From positions 1-64,000 of the forward strand of contig JAHEFF010000003.1 in the NCBI GenBank assembly GCA_024640315.1: a stretch of DNA of 64,000 nt. Reading direction: 5' to 3'. How positions within the stretch are numbered: the first letter of the stretch is position 1; every line of letters starts with the position of its first letter. Shown here piece by piece: positions 1 through 9,154 of this stretch. The notes beneath the pieces were generated by a model, which did no database searches, had not been told where the DNA came from, and saw only the letters and a program-made list of their open reading frames with translations. The translations under genes and the position numbers were made by a program. Source of the stretch: Woeseiaceae bacterium. Its GTDB lineage: Bacteria > Pseudomonadota > Gammaproteobacteria > Steroidobacterales > Woeseiaceae.

Positions 1-75
1 CCACTGCTCGAAGAATGTGCCCCCTGGTACGAAAAACTTTATGCGCACGCATTCCGCGCAGGCATCAATGACTAA
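1..75 (+). CDS. C-terminal fragment of an upstream protein
   Basis: Frame 1 is open from the window edge and ends in TAA at 73-75. It encodes 24 residues ending ...WYEKLYAHAFRAGIND. The stop lies 14 bp before the start of the aminotransferase gene, so the two may be co-transcribed. The tail recalls C-termini of some sulfotransferase-type proteins, but 24 residues are too few to assign a family. Only the reading frame and stop are certain. Confidence 0.45.
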   Translation, partial: PLLEECAPWYEKLYAHAFRAGIND

Positions 76-89
76 TATGGAGACAGACC

Positions 90-995
90 TTGCAATCACC
101 TGACCCGAGAAATGCGGATATCCTCGTTCATGTAAATGGCACAATCGTGCCAAGAAATGAGGCCCGTGTTTCAGTGTTCGACAGTGTTGTGCAAGGCGGT
201 GACGCGGTCTGGGAAGGGCTGCGTGTTTACAAGGGTCGAATCGCGGCATTGGGCGAGCACCTCGAAAGACTTCAAAACTCAGCGAAAACGTTGGCCTTCA
301 ATGCGATTCCGTCATCGGATCACATTCGCAATGCAATATTTGCGACGCTCGAAGCAAACGGGATGACGGACGACACTCATATCCGCCTGACTCTGACTCG
401 TGGCGAGAAAATCACCTCGGGAATGAACCCGAAACTCAATCAATCGGGCTGCTCACTGATTGTTCTTGCAGAGTGGAAACCGCCCGTTTATTCGGACGAC
501 GGAATTCGTGTGATCACATCTTCGACGCGGCGCAATACTCCTGAATGTCTCGACTCCAAGATTCACCACAACAACCTGCTGAACAATATCCTTGCAGCTA
601 TCGACGCCAACGTTGCCGGGGTCGATAGCGCAATCATGCTTGATATCAACGGTTTCATTTCCGAAACCAATGACACCAACATCTTCCTTGTCCGTCACGG
701 CGTAATGTTGACACCGTTTGCCGATGCCTGCCTTCCCGGCCTCACCAGGCAGATGATTCTCGATATCGCAGAAGAGCAAAATCTGCCCGTACGCGAGAAG
801 AATCTGTCGCTGACCGAGCTATACTCGGCCGACGAAGCGTTCACGACAGGCACGATGGGTGAACTGACCCCGATCCTCGAAGCTGACGGCAGAATCGTCG
901 GCAGCGGCGGGCCCGGCGACCTGACCCGCAAGCTGCAAGTGCTCCATCGCGAGTACGCATTCGCGCACGGCGAACCGCTACCCTTCGCTCTTTAA
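90..995 (+). CDS. Class IV PLP aminotransferase (branched-chain / D-amino acid type)
   Basis: A 301-residue fold-type IV PLP aminotransferase. These enzymes move an amino group between a branched-chain or D-amino acid and a 2-oxo acid, or act as aminodeoxychorismate lyase. Visible family signatures are FDSVVQGGDAVWEGLRVYKG near residue 30, LDSKIHHNNLLNNILA near residue 155 with the Schiff-base lysine, ISETNDTNIFLV near residue 190, and a C-terminal TTGTMGELTPI with the phosphate-binding threonines. The start is TTG at 90, chosen because GGAG at 79-82 sits 7 bases upstream and no in-frame ATG fits. The length is typical. IlvE-like or D-amino acid transaminase specificity cannot be separated here. 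Confidence 0.85.
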   Translation: MQSPDPRNADILVHVNGTIVPRNEARVSVFDSVVQGGDAVWEGLRVYKGRIAALGEHLERLQNSAKTLAFNAIPSSDHIRNAIFATLEANGMTDDTHIRLTLTRGEKITSGMNPKLNQSGCSLIVLAEWKPPVYSDDGIRVITSSTRRNTPECLDSKIHHNNLLNNILAAIDANVAGVDSAIMLDINGFISETNDTNIFLVRHGVMLTPFADACLPGLTRQMILDIAEEQNLPVREKNLSLTELYSADEAFTTGTMGELTPILEADGRIVGSGGPGDLTRKLQVLHREYAFAHGEPLPFAL

Positions 996-1133
996 CCCCT
1001 CGCCCATCAGGCAGGCGCGAAGCGCAGGCAGCCAGTCGATAACCATTCGGATGGCGCGGATTGATCTCTTGTAAAAATCAAACAAACATGAATCTTTTTG
1101 TTTGCCGACTTTTGGCTGAAGAGGGGAATGAAC

Positions 1134-2735
1134 CTAGTCGCAGCAACCCTGCTCAGAGAAGTACTGCTGAAGATATTCATCGAAGCTGACTTCGTCGCCG
1201 GCCTCGATCTGTTTCTGCCGTTCGATCGACGTGGCCGCTTCATCGCTATAGATCTTAAGTCGATCGTCTTCCAGGTCGGCGAGCGCGGCAAAATATTCTT
1301 TATGGCTCTTCGCACAATTCATGGCGAAGTGAAAAAAACCGGTGCCAGTCTGGCGCATTTCATCCAGAACACGCGCAGATGGCGTTGCGTCCGGATCATC
1401 AACAAGTGCCATCTGGACATCAACAGCCTGTACGTATTCTTCGCCGCCTTCCCCTCTGTCGATAATTTCTGCAATTTCACGAACGTCGCTGGTAATTTCG
1501 CGCGCCCATTCCTGCAGCGGCACTTCCGCGCCATCACGTATCAGCCTGAAGTCCGGGTCACGACCGAAGCGTGCGGTTTGACCATGATTTCTCGTGACCT
1601 CGTCCCAGCTCGCGTCAGTAAACAGCGGACTATCGTGAAGCAAACAATAGACCAGGAAGGCTTCCATAAAACGCATCGCGTTCTGGTTGACGCCGACCGG
1701 ATCGAATACATTGAGATCCATTGAACGAATCTCGACGTACTCGACGCCGCCTCTCGCCAACGCTGCAGTTGGTCGCTCACCCGACCTTGCTACCCGCTTT
1801 GGTCTGACCGGGCTATAAAACTCGTTCTCGATCTGCAACTGGTTTGCGCTCAACTGTCGATATTCACCATCAACTTTGACGCCGATCCTTTCGTATTGCG
1901 GTTCCTTTGTGCAAATCGCACAGCTTAGATCGTTAATATAGTCGTCCAGAGAATCGAGAGATACCCGGAGCCGCGCCTGAGTACTGTTGGTGTAACCCAG
2001 ATCGCTCATTCGCAATGACGTTCCAAACGGTTCGAAGTGTGTATTGTCGTTAAAGCTCTTCATGTCGGTGTCTGCATCGCCGATAAACGACTTGCACAAA
2101 GCAGGAGATGCGCCGAACAAGTACAACACGATCCAGCCAAATCGACGAAAATTCCGCACCATTCCCATGTAGGCGTCAGAACGAAAGTCATCCAGACTGA
2201 GCGAAGATTTTTCGAGTTCCAGGTACGCGGGCCAGAACTGTGTTGGCAATGAATAGTTAAAATGTACGCCGGCAATAGTCTGCATCTTGCGCCCGTATCG
2301 ATATCCAAGACCGTTGCGATAGACGGTCTTCATCCTGCCAATATTGGAGCTTCCATACTGTGCCAGTGGGATGTCGGCATCGTCGGCCATAAGACACGGC
2401 ATACTCGTGACCCACAACAACTCATCGCCTATGCGCTCATACGCAAACTGGTGAATTTCGCAAAGTACCCTGAGTGTTTCCCAGGTATGTGCCTCTGCCG
2501 GCGTAACGAACTCCAGCAGCGCCTCGGAAAAGTCGGTTGTGATGAATTGATTCGTCATCGCCGAACCGAGCGCACGCGGGTGCGAGGTATGAGCAAGATT
2601 GCCGTCTTCCGAAACGCGAAGCGATTCTTTCTCGATACCTTTGAGGCCGCCCGCGAGAACGTTTTTTGGCCCCTTATGGGCCAGTCTCTCGATTCTTTGT
2701 TTAACCAACCGATTCAATAGAGCCGCCTCTGGCAT
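1134..2735 (-). CDS. gshA: Glutamate-cysteine ligase, type 1
   Basis: A 533-residue ATP-dependent glutamate-cysteine ligase, catalysing the first step of glutathione synthesis in the cytoplasm. It matches the gammaproteobacterial type 1 family: GGLKGIEKESLRV near residue 30, ITTDFSEALLEFVTPA near residue 65, a GVHFNYSLP segment near residue 155 and VEYVEIRSMDLNVFDP near residue 330. The length is close to E. coli GshA (518). Start is ATG at 2735. The gene stands alone, convergent with the aminotransferase; no gshB is in the window. Nothing in the reading frame suggests damage. Confidence 0.95.
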   Translation of the reverse strand: MPEAALLNRLVKQRIERLAHKGPKNVLAGGLKGIEKESLRVSEDGNLAHTSHPRALGSAMTNQFITTDFSEALLEFVTPAEAHTWETLRVLCEIHQFAYERIGDELLWVTSMPCLMADDADIPLAQYGSSNIGRMKTVYRNGLGYRYGRKMQTIAGVHFNYSLPTQFWPAYLELEKSSLSLDDFRSDAYMGMVRNFRRFGWIVLYLFGASPALCKSFIGDADTDMKSFNDNTHFEPFGTSLRMSDLGYTNSTQARLRVSLDSLDDYINDLSCAICTKEPQYERIGVKVDGEYRQLSANQLQIENEFYSPVRPKRVARSGERPTAALARGGVEYVEIRSMDLNVFDPVGVNQNAMRFMEAFLVYCLLHDSPLFTDASWDEVTRNHGQTARFGRDPDFRLIRDGAEVPLQEWAREITSDVREIAEIIDRGEGGEEYVQAVDVQMALVDDPDATPSARVLDEMRQTGTGFFHFAMNCAKSHKEYFAALADLEDDRLKIYSDEAATSIERQKQIEAGDEVSFDEYLQQYFSEQGCCD

Positions 2736-2906
2736 CGGGTACTTTGCTTGATCATCCGGGGACTATACAGAGACAGTCCGAAGGTGCCAACGAAAGCGCC
2801 CGTATGCGGTAAGTCATTGTCTTTTAAAGATGAAAAGAAAGTGGTGATACCTGGTTTACAATAGTGACCCAACCGCTGATTAGATTTCTGTTGCCGCGAC
2901 CCTTAC

Positions 2907-3290
2907 ATGCCATCGAGACTTAAGAACCTGCTGAAGACAGTTGCCACGACCGGCGCGCTACTGGTTCTTTGTGACAACGCCTGGGCTTTGCGCTGTGGCA
3001 GCAAGCTGATCAAGGAGGGCATGGTTGAAGCTCAGGTCATTAAGTTATGCGGTCAGCCGATATCCGTGAGGAAGCTTGGCCACGTCTTGCGTCCATATAT
3101 CATAAAGCGCCCGGGTGGATCGACTGGCCTCCATTCAACGCAACATGTCTACGCTGGATTCCACCAGGAACTGGCGGTTTCAGAATTGCTGTTCAATTTT
3201 GGCCCGCACAAGCTGATGCGTTTGATTCGCTTCGAGGGAGGGCGACTTACCCGTATCGAAACTGCCGGTTATGGACATCTCGAGAAATAA
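2907..3290 (+). CDS. DUF2845 family secreted protein
   Basis: A 127-residue protein with an N-terminal signal peptide (positively charged start, hydrophobic stretch to about residue 27 ending NAWA). The mature part begins LRCGSKLIKEGMVEAQVIKLCG, the DUF2845 pattern with two conserved cysteines that could form a disulfide in the periplasm. The function of the family is unknown. The gene faces away from gshA and is followed 97 bp later by the bactofilin gene on the same strand. Confidence 0.75.
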   Translation: MPSRLKNLLKTVATTGALLVLCDNAWALRCGSKLIKEGMVEAQVIKLCGQPISVRKLGHVLRPYIIKRPGGSTGLHSTQHVYAGFHQELAVSELLFNFGPHKLMRLIRFEGGRLTRIETAGYGHLEK

Positions 3291-3387
3291 CGGCAACAGG
3301 TCGACAATGTCACATAAATGGGTGCGGCGACGATGTATCATCCGCTGTGCCTAACCATGAGATGACCCTTAAGGAGACAACCGTCTA

Positions 3388-3798
3388 ATGAGCGATTCAA
3401 AGATGCGACGACTTCGGGACGCGGCGAGCGGCCCGGGTACCCTGATCAGCGAAGACTGCAAGATAGAAGGCCTGGTGACCGGCAGCGGCAACTTCATGAT
3501 CAATGGTTCGGTCGAGGGAGAGTGTGACATCGATGGCTCGGTTACGCTCGCGAAGGGCGGCTTTTGGAAAGGCGTATTAAAAGCAAATTCCGTTATCATT
3601 GCCGGCACCATTGACGGCGACATCGTTGCAGCAGGCCAGGTCGAAATAAGTGATACGGCAAAAATCACCGGTACCGTCTCCGGCGAGGCCATTGCAGTTG
3701 CTGAGGGCGCAGTCGTCGAAGGAGTTATGAAAACGACCGGCCATGAAAATCCTCACGAATTTGTCGAAAAACGGCAGTCCGGCGATGAGCCAGACTAG
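3388..3798 (+). CDS. Bactofilin (polymer-forming cytoskeletal protein)
   Basis: A 136-residue bactofilin. Residues about 15-115 form the right-handed beta-helix core, recognisable by short repeats such as GTLISEDCKIEGLVTGSGNF and VIIAGTIDGDIVA, flanked by charged tails. Bactofilins self-assemble into nucleotide-free filaments that scaffold cell-shape, stalk or envelope machinery, often with peptidoglycan hydrolases. No such partner is adjacent here; the next gene converges 11 bp away. AAGGAG lies 12 bases before the ATG. Confidence 0.9.
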   Translation: MSDSKMRRLRDAASGPGTLISEDCKIEGLVTGSGNFMINGSVEGECDIDGSVTLAKGGFWKGVLKANSVIIAGTIDGDIVAAGQVEISDTAKITGTVSGEAIAVAEGAVVEGVMKTTGHENPHEFVEKRQSGDEPD

Positions 3799-3809
3799 CG
3801 AAACCGACA

Positions 3810-5135
3810 TCAGTAACTGTCAGGATAAACCGATATTTCGACACGATTATTAGCGGCAGCAATCCGGTTCCACTGACTTGCGGATACGCCTTCTGGCGAC
3901 ACCGGATATGGCATCAACGGATCCGAATTTCCCATTGAAATGATTTCATAGCGAACCCTGCCGCCGGTTCGCTCCTCTCCAAGGCGAATAAAGTTGGCAA
4001 ACGCCACAGACTGCTCCAACCCTGACTCGTACGCCTCTCCGGGGGTAACTCCGATCGCATCGCAATCCGCCGCACCCATATCACCTGTGGCAAGGGTGAA
4101 CCCGTCAGTGCCGGCGACGGTCAGGCAAAAATTTGCAACATGCGTTTCTATCCGGACAACACCGGAAAAATTGATCGCGGCCAGCTGATCGCTGAGTTGC
4201 TCGACGACGGCAAGCCGTTCATCACCGAGCGGCGACTCTCCGTAGCCATATTCCGATGCCTGATTTGCGCCCCACTCCAGGCCACTGATTGTGGCGGCAT
4301 ACATCGACTCAAGAGATTGCTGGTAACCGCCGATTTGCTGTATCACCTGCAAAGAGTCCTCGGCATCGGCGACACGCTGACTTTCGACGATCTGCTGTAA
4401 CGCCTGGTGTTGTTCCTGCAGCGCCTGCCAGCCCTGCTCCCTCTGCCAATAAAGCCAGGCGAACACCATAGCGACCATGGATAGTACGGCGACCGCCGCC
4501 TGGGCGAGTCGCGACATTCCCCCGCTGGCTGACGTCTCCATTTCAGTTTCGCCTTCATCCTCGGGAGGACGAATCTCGTCAACGACACGACTCGCGATCG
4601 TTTCGTAGCTATCAAGCAGATCACGGCGCAATACCGCACGTTGTTGATCGAAAAGATCCTGAATCAGGAGCCTGATGTCCTGATCGAGCGTTTCCAGCGC
4701 GGGAAAAGTTCCGCTGATATCTACAACCGTCCTGGCCTCGTCGGCCTGATCAGCAGAATCACCGCTTTCGATGACCCTCAAGGACTTCAAAACCTTGGAC
4801 ACTTCCACCGGCGCGATATTCTTGGGTAATACACCGATCGCGCCGAGTGCACGTGCCTGTCCCACGTATACCTCGCCTTCCTGCGACGTGTACATCATGA
4901 TCGGAATCGTCGCGGTGTCCGGGTTTCGCTTGATTGCGGAAACAGCCTCAAAGCCATCCATACCGGGCATCATGTGATCCATAAAGATCACATCCGGTCT
5001 GTTCGAATTAAGGTAGTCGAGGGCGTCCTCGGCAGACTCGGCAGTGTCGACGTGCAGCGTGTGCGTTTCAAGCACCTTTTTGAGCACGACCCGAGCGGAT
5101 CTCGAATCGTCGACGATAAGCGCGGTTTTACCCAT
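3810..5135 (-). CDS. Membrane-anchored response-regulator receiver protein with OmpA-like C-terminus
   Basis: A 441-residue protein of unusual design. Residues 1-120 are a CheY-type receiver domain with acidic pocket D9/D10, phosphoacceptor D53 (FMDHMMPGMDG), T83 and K105 all present, so it should be phosphorylatable. A linker follows, then one transmembrane helix (about 211-231), a coiled-coil-like segment (about 232-275), and a C-terminal domain ending RIAAANNRVEISVYPD that recalls OmpA-family peptidoglycan-binding domains. Predicted topology puts the receiver in the cytoplasm and the C-terminus in the periplasm. No histidine kinase is adjacent; the divergent neighbour is a cyclic-di-GMP protein. 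The receiver call is firm and the OmpA-like call is tentative. Confidence 0.75.
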   Translation of the reverse strand: MGKTALIVDDSRSARVVLKKVLETHTLHVDTAESAEDALDYLNSNRPDVIFMDHMMPGMDGFEAVSAIKRNPDTATIPIMMYTSQEGEVYVGQARALGAIGVLPKNIAPVEVSKVLKSLRVIESGDSADQADEARTVVDISGTFPALETLDQDIRLLIQDLFDQQRAVLRRDLLDSYETIASRVVDEIRPPEDEGETEMETSASGGMSRLAQAAVAVLSMVAMVFAWLYWQREQGWQALQEQHQALQQIVESQRVADAEDSLQVIQQIGGYQQSLESMYAATISGLEWGANQASEYGYGESPLGDERLAVVEQLSDQLAAINFSGVVRIETHVANFCLTVAGTDGFTLATGDMGAADCDAIGVTPGEAYESGLEQSVAFANFIRLGEERTGGRVRYEIISMGNSDPLMPYPVSPEGVSASQWNRIAAANNRVEISVYPDSY

Positions 5136-5485
5136 CGTGCATTCCCCGATATATCGTGCAGGTATGGCCGCCGACAGCCACAGCGCTACCCCTTAATCGC
5201 TGCAATCCGGGGTAATTCCCCGGTTTCACAGCCGCCCAATACAGTCGATTATGTCACGAGCGACCCAAGGTTGCTGAATTCGATCGGTATATCATCACCA
5301 CCATATGTATCAATGGATCGATCAGGAATTGTCAAAGTGGTAAACTACCGGGCTTCCGCGTCAGAAGAAAACACTGCAAAAGCCCTAATCAGGCGATTTG
5401 CCGAGAATAATAAAGAAACAGGCTTGCGAGTCAATGCGGGTGAGCGCTGCCGCAATCGCATTGGTTTTCGCTGTCTGAACAAATC
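5136..5485. other. 350 bp divergent intergenic region
   Basis: This region separates the receiver-OmpA-like gene from the GGDEF/EAL gene and must hold both promoters. One plus-strand frame is open up to the GGDEF start but shows no recognisable protein and no ribosome-binding site, so I call no gene. I looked for a cyclic-di-GMP riboswitch because of the downstream gene and saw no convincing match. Confidence 0.4.
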
Positions 5486-7933
5486 ATGACCCGCAGATTC
5501 CTGCCAAGATATTTGATTCTCGCCTCGACCATCGCATTGGTCGGCATAGGCCTTATGTTGTCCATTTTCTACGGCCAGCACCAATGGCTCACATCCGGCA
5601 TTGTCGCCACCAGCGTGCAGCAACACGAAATAAGCCTTGCCGGAAGTTTCGAACGCCGTGCAAGGGGCCAGCTTTACCGGATCGCGAATTCAATTTCAGG
5701 TTCAGATATCACGTTAAGCGGCGAGGCTCGGAACATACTCGAACGCGCAATTGCCGAAAACGAAACACTGATCGGCCTGCGCTTCACGCGGAATGACGGC
5801 GCCAACGTGCAGGCCGGGTTGGTCGAGGAAGAACCGCTCGATGGCAGTACTCTTTGGCGCCCCGAGCGGCTCTACATGAAATTCCCGGTAGTGCGGGACG
5901 ATGAAAACATTGGTTCGCTATCGGGTAGCTTCATTACGGCAACGCTGATCGGCGAAACCGAGGCATTTGAAGACCAGCTTGTCGCCCTTGGCACGGAAAA
6001 CAGGAAGACGAGTTTCGCCTGGATTGGAGCTGCAACACTGGTCACGCTGGCGCTTTGCGGTTTCGTCATCTGGCTGATCGCAAAAATGCAGGCGGAGCGC
6101 ATAAAGGAGCTTAAGGTCCAGGCGGAACAATTAAGCGATGCGAACTATGGCGAACCATTGGATTTCGTCCGGGGAGACCTGCTTGGCGATCTCGCTGCAG
6201 TCTTCAATGACATGCGAGAGAAACTCAAACGCACGACAATTTCACGCGACTATGTAGACAGCGTGTTGTCGAGCATGAATGAGGCCATTATCGTCACGTC
6301 CGAAGACGGCATCATTACCCGAGTCAATTCGGCGACGACACGAATGCTGGGCTACTCCGACCGCGAACTGGTGGGCCACCACATCGACCTTATTGTCGAT
6401 CAAAATAAGGGTGGCTCGCTGGATGCAGGTACACGACCCGGCGTTCCGCGTGAAGCATCCCTGATGTCCAAATCCGGCGACCGTATTCCCGTTTCCTACA
6501 CCAGTTCGTCCATTGAGGCCGAAGGCGATTTTCACGGCCACCGGATCTATGCTGCGCAGAACATAACTCAGCGTCGCAAAGCAGAGAAGAGGATTCGTTA
6601 CCTGGCGAGAATCGACGCACTGACAAAAGTGCCGAACCGCATGCAGTTTCAACATTTGCTGCAACGCGCCATCGCCCGTGCAAAACGGCGGGGAAAGACG
6701 ATCGCTCTGTTCTATATCGACATCGATCAGTTCAAGGAGATCAACGACACTTTTGGCCACCTGGCCGGTGACGCCACACTTGAAACCGTAGCGGAACGCC
6801 TCCGGCAGTCATTACCGCAAGAATCAGTTATTGGCCGTTTGGCCGGTGACGAATTTGCAGTGATCATAGACAGGATAGACAACGTGCAGGAGCGAAATCC
6901 AACGGTCGACAAATTTGCCCGGCAACTGCTGGACAAGCTCGCCGAGCCGTTTTTCGTTCAGGGTCATGAGGTCTTCATGACAGCCAGCATGGGTGTCGCC
7001 TTTTATCCGACTGACGCGCCGAACGTGATTGACCTGATCCGTAACGCCGACGCTGCGCTTTATCACGCGAAGAAGTCCGGCGGCAACATACATTCTTACT
7101 ATCTTCCGGAAATGAACGAAGCGGCCGTCGAACGCCTGATGACCAAGAGTAAGCTGAAGCGCGCATTCGAACGAGACGAGCTGCTGGTTCACTACCAGCC
7201 AAAATACAGCCTGCGAACAGGCGAAGTGATTGGAGCTGAAGCACTGGTTCGCTGGGAGCTGCCGGATCGCGGCATTATCCTGCCTTCCGACTTCATTCCG
7301 CTTGCCGAGGAAACCAATCTGATCATTGAGATCGGCGAATGGGTCCTGGACCGTGTTTGCGAAGACTTCAGATACTGGCAGCGATCTGTGCCGTCACCCA
7401 GTCGCGTGTCTGTCAATTTGTCACTTAAGCAACTGCGTCAGCCCAATTTCATCAATCGAATCAGCGCAATTCTCCGGAGTTACGAGGTATCGCCGACGTC
7501 GCTCGAGCTCGAGATCACCGAAACCACCCTGATGGAAAATCCGGAGCGTACGATCAAAATCCTCGATCAGTTGTATGCGCTTGGCCTACATCTCGCTATC
7601 GACGATTTTGGAACCGGCTACTCGTCATTGAGCGCATTGCAGCAATTTCCGATCAGTACGCTGAAGATTGACAAGTCCTTCGTCAAGGATGTTGCCGTGA
7701 ATGCCGATGACGCCACGATCGTCGGCACAATCATTCACATGGGTCAGAGCCTGAATTTGGATGTTGTCGCGGAAGGCGTAGAAACTGAAGATCAACTGGC
7801 GTTTCTTCAATCCCACGATTGCACCTACGTGCAGGGCCTGCTGTTTGGCGACCCGATGAGCTCGGATAGCTACCTGGAACTACTGCTGGCACAGGTGGAT
7901 GGAACTGATAAGCACCGGACGCTGTTTGCATAA
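5486..7933 (+). CDS. Membrane PAS-GGDEF-EAL cyclic-di-GMP enzyme
   Basis: An 815-residue cyclic-di-GMP turnover protein. The order is TM1 (about 8-28), a periplasmic sensor region, TM2 (about 172-197), a HAMP-like linker, a PAS domain (about 250-365), a GGDEF domain (about 370-535) and an EAL domain (about 550-805). The GGDEF signature reads AGDEF near residue 452, a tolerated variant, and the EAL motif (AEALVRW near 585) is intact with downstream DDFGTGYSSL. It may therefore synthesise or degrade cyclic-di-GMP; the direction cannot be set from sequence. The periplasmic domain suggests an external signal. It diverges from a receiver protein that could be a partner. Confidence 0.92.
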   Translation: MTRRFLPRYLILASTIALVGIGLMLSIFYGQHQWLTSGIVATSVQQHEISLAGSFERRARGQLYRIANSISGSDITLSGEARNILERAIAENETLIGLRFTRNDGANVQAGLVEEEPLDGSTLWRPERLYMKFPVVRDDENIGSLSGSFITATLIGETEAFEDQLVALGTENRKTSFAWIGAATLVTLALCGFVIWLIAKMQAERIKELKVQAEQLSDANYGEPLDFVRGDLLGDLAAVFNDMREKLKRTTISRDYVDSVLSSMNEAIIVTSEDGIITRVNSATTRMLGYSDRELVGHHIDLIVDQNKGGSLDAGTRPGVPREASLMSKSGDRIPVSYTSSSIEAEGDFHGHRIYAAQNITQRRKAEKRIRYLARIDALTKVPNRMQFQHLLQRAIARAKRRGKTIALFYIDIDQFKEINDTFGHLAGDATLETVAERLRQSLPQESVIGRLAGDEFAVIIDRIDNVQERNPTVDKFARQLLDKLAEPFFVQGHEVFMTASMGVAFYPTDAPNVIDLIRNADAALYHAKKSGGNIHSYYLPEMNEAAVERLMTKSKLKRAFERDELLVHYQPKYSLRTGEVIGAEALVRWELPDRGIILPSDFIPLAEETNLIIEIGEWVLDRVCEDFRYWQRSVPSPSRVSVNLSLKQLRQPNFINRISAILRSYEVSPTSLELEITETTLMENPERTIKILDQLYALGLHLAIDDFGTGYSSLSALQQFPISTLKIDKSFVKDVAVNADDATIVGTIIHMGQSLNLDVVAEGVETEDQLAFLQSHDCTYVQGLLFGDPMSSDSYLELLLAQVDGTDKHRTLFA

Positions 7934-8084
7934 GCAGTCATTTCCCGCGGCTAATTCTCTGATTTATTTGGTATTTGGCTAAGCGCTTCACTACCTTCGA
8001 TCGACATGTTTAAATAACACTGATTTTTTTAATCCTTCTATCCACAGACTGCCGGACGTACCGACAGTCGACAACTTCGAAGTC

Positions 8085-8450
8085 ATGAACATGAAAAAAT
8101 TTATCAAGATTATCCTCAGCTTCTCCCTAATGTTCGCCGCTCAATCCGTCTTTGCATGTGAATACCCGGAGCGCGTTTTGATTCCAAACGGCAATACCGC
8201 GACGAAAGAAGATATGATCGCGGGGCAAAGTGGCGTTAAGAAATATGTCGCCGATATGGAGATCTACCTTCAATGCATTCAGGACGAGGAAAGGGCTGCA
8301 CGCGAAGCGATGACCGACCTGAAACCGGAAGATGAGCAGGAACGCGAGGACATGCTGAACAAGAAGTACAACGCAGCTGTCGATGAAATGGAGAGAGTTG
8401 CCGCACAGTTCAATTCTGAAGTGCAGGCGTATCGCGCTAAGTCCCAATAG
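8085..8450 (+). CDS. Small secreted protein of unknown function
   Basis: A 121-residue protein with a signal peptide (KKFIKIILSFSLMFAAQSVFA, cleavage near residue 24). The mature part starts CEYPERVLIPNG and then becomes a charged, probably helical segment rich in Glu, Lys and Ala. Two cysteines (in CEYPE and LQCIQ) could form a disulfide. I do not recognise a named family. A strong terminator follows 20 bp after the stop, so this is a single-gene unit. Confidence 0.6.
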   Translation: MNMKKFIKIILSFSLMFAAQSVFACEYPERVLIPNGNTATKEDMIAGQSGVKKYVADMEIYLQCIQDEERAAREAMTDLKPEDEQEREDMLNKKYNAAVDEMERVAAQFNSEVQAYRAKSQ

Positions 8451-8470
8451 TTCCGCAACGGATCCCAAGC

Positions 8471-8502
8471 AAAAACGCCCGTCAATGACGGGCGTTTTTT
8501 TT
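8471..8502 (+). terminator. Rho-independent terminator
   Basis: A perfect 13 bp stem (arms 8471-8483 and 8487-8499, G+C-rich in the middle) with an AAT loop, running into eight T residues. It ends the small secreted protein gene. The minus-strand psp genes converge from the other side, and the A-rich left flank means the hairpin may also work for them. Confidence 0.9.
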
Positions 8503-8516
8503 GGCACTGTGCTGCC

Positions 8517-8738
8517 CTACAAAGAATCGATTTCTCTTTTTAAATCGAATCGATTTTCAGTGATGATCCGCTCAAGCACTTTTATCCTGTCCTCCAGGAG
8601 ATCGATTTTCGCAAGTGTTTCCTCAAGCTCTCCGGATTTTTCAGGTTCGGGTTTTCGTTGTTTAAGCCAGGTCTGAACAATGTTTGCACAGGTCAGAAGC
8701 GCGACCAGCATGAGCACAAAGATTAGCGAACTGTTCAT
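8517..8738 (-). CDS. Small coiled-coil membrane protein at the end of the psp operon
   Basis: A 73-residue protein with one N-terminal transmembrane helix (about 4-23) and a C-terminal coiled coil (LEDRIKVLERIITENRFDL). This layout matches PspB-type proteins, and the gene follows the two pspC-like genes on the same strand, so I infer a role in the same envelope-stress complex. It is not clearly PspB itself, since a better PspB lies at 9444-9683. The 29 bp gap upstream suggests operon membership. Confidence 0.6.
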   Translation of the reverse strand: MNSSLIFVLMLVALLTCANIVQTWLKQRKPEPEKSGELEETLAKIDLLEDRIKVLERIITENRFDLKREIDSL

Positions 8739-8767
8739 TATATGGAGTCCTCAAAGACGGAAATAAC

Positions 8768-9154
8768 TCAGAGATTGCGAAATTCCTGATCCAGGTTGAA
8801 TCTCGGGGAAGTCACATATCTTTCCAGGCGAGCCAGTCTGCTATCAAGTGACTGGAACCTTCTCTTCACGTCACTCAACGTCTGACCGGGATCCGACCTT
8901 ACTGCTTTACGGAATTCGGCGTCATAACTCTGCCGCCCGCTCGGACCGGATGCTGCAGGCACCAGGAAAACAGTGGCGAAATAGACAAGCAGCGTAATCG
9001 GCGTCGCCATGACCAGCGAGATAAACGCCAGAAAACGTGTGACTCTCAGATTGAAACCGAAATAGTCGGCGAGACCGGCGCAAACACCTGCAACCATTGC
9101 ACGGTCACGATCCCTGTAAAAACGCCGTCTCGGTATTGCATTGTATTCGCTCAT
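8768..9154 (-). CDS. pspC: PspC-domain envelope stress protein (distal copy)
   Basis: A 128-residue inner-membrane protein. Residues about 10-70 carry the PspC domain (FYRDRDRAMVAGVCAGLADYFG) with one transmembrane region, followed by a soluble C-terminal tail with a predicted coiled coil. PspC domains signal membrane damage to PspA in the phage-shock response. Its ATG overlaps the stop of the preceding pspC-like gene in ATGA, so translation is coupled. It is the second of two adjacent PspC-domain genes. Confidence 0.85.
   Translation of the reverse strand: MSEYNAIPRRRFYRDRDRAMVAGVCAGLADYFGFNLRVTRFLAFISLVMATPITLLVYFATVFLVPAASGPSGRQSYDAEFRKAVRSDPGQTLSDVKRRFQSLDSRLARLERYVTSPRFNLDQEFRNL

Noticed and set aside
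1098-1724. 208-codon plus-strand frame inside gshA
   Set aside because: It lies antisense to the clear GshA coding sequence and its translation has no recognisable motif.
5136-5485. Possible cyclic-di-GMP riboswitch before the GGDEF/EAL gene
   Set aside because: The leader lacks the conserved GEMM core and receptor sequences; nothing beyond gene context supported it.
5283-5489. Plus-strand frame just upstream of the GGDEF/EAL start
   Set aside because: Low-complexity composition, no ribosome-binding site and no family pattern; treated as intergenic.
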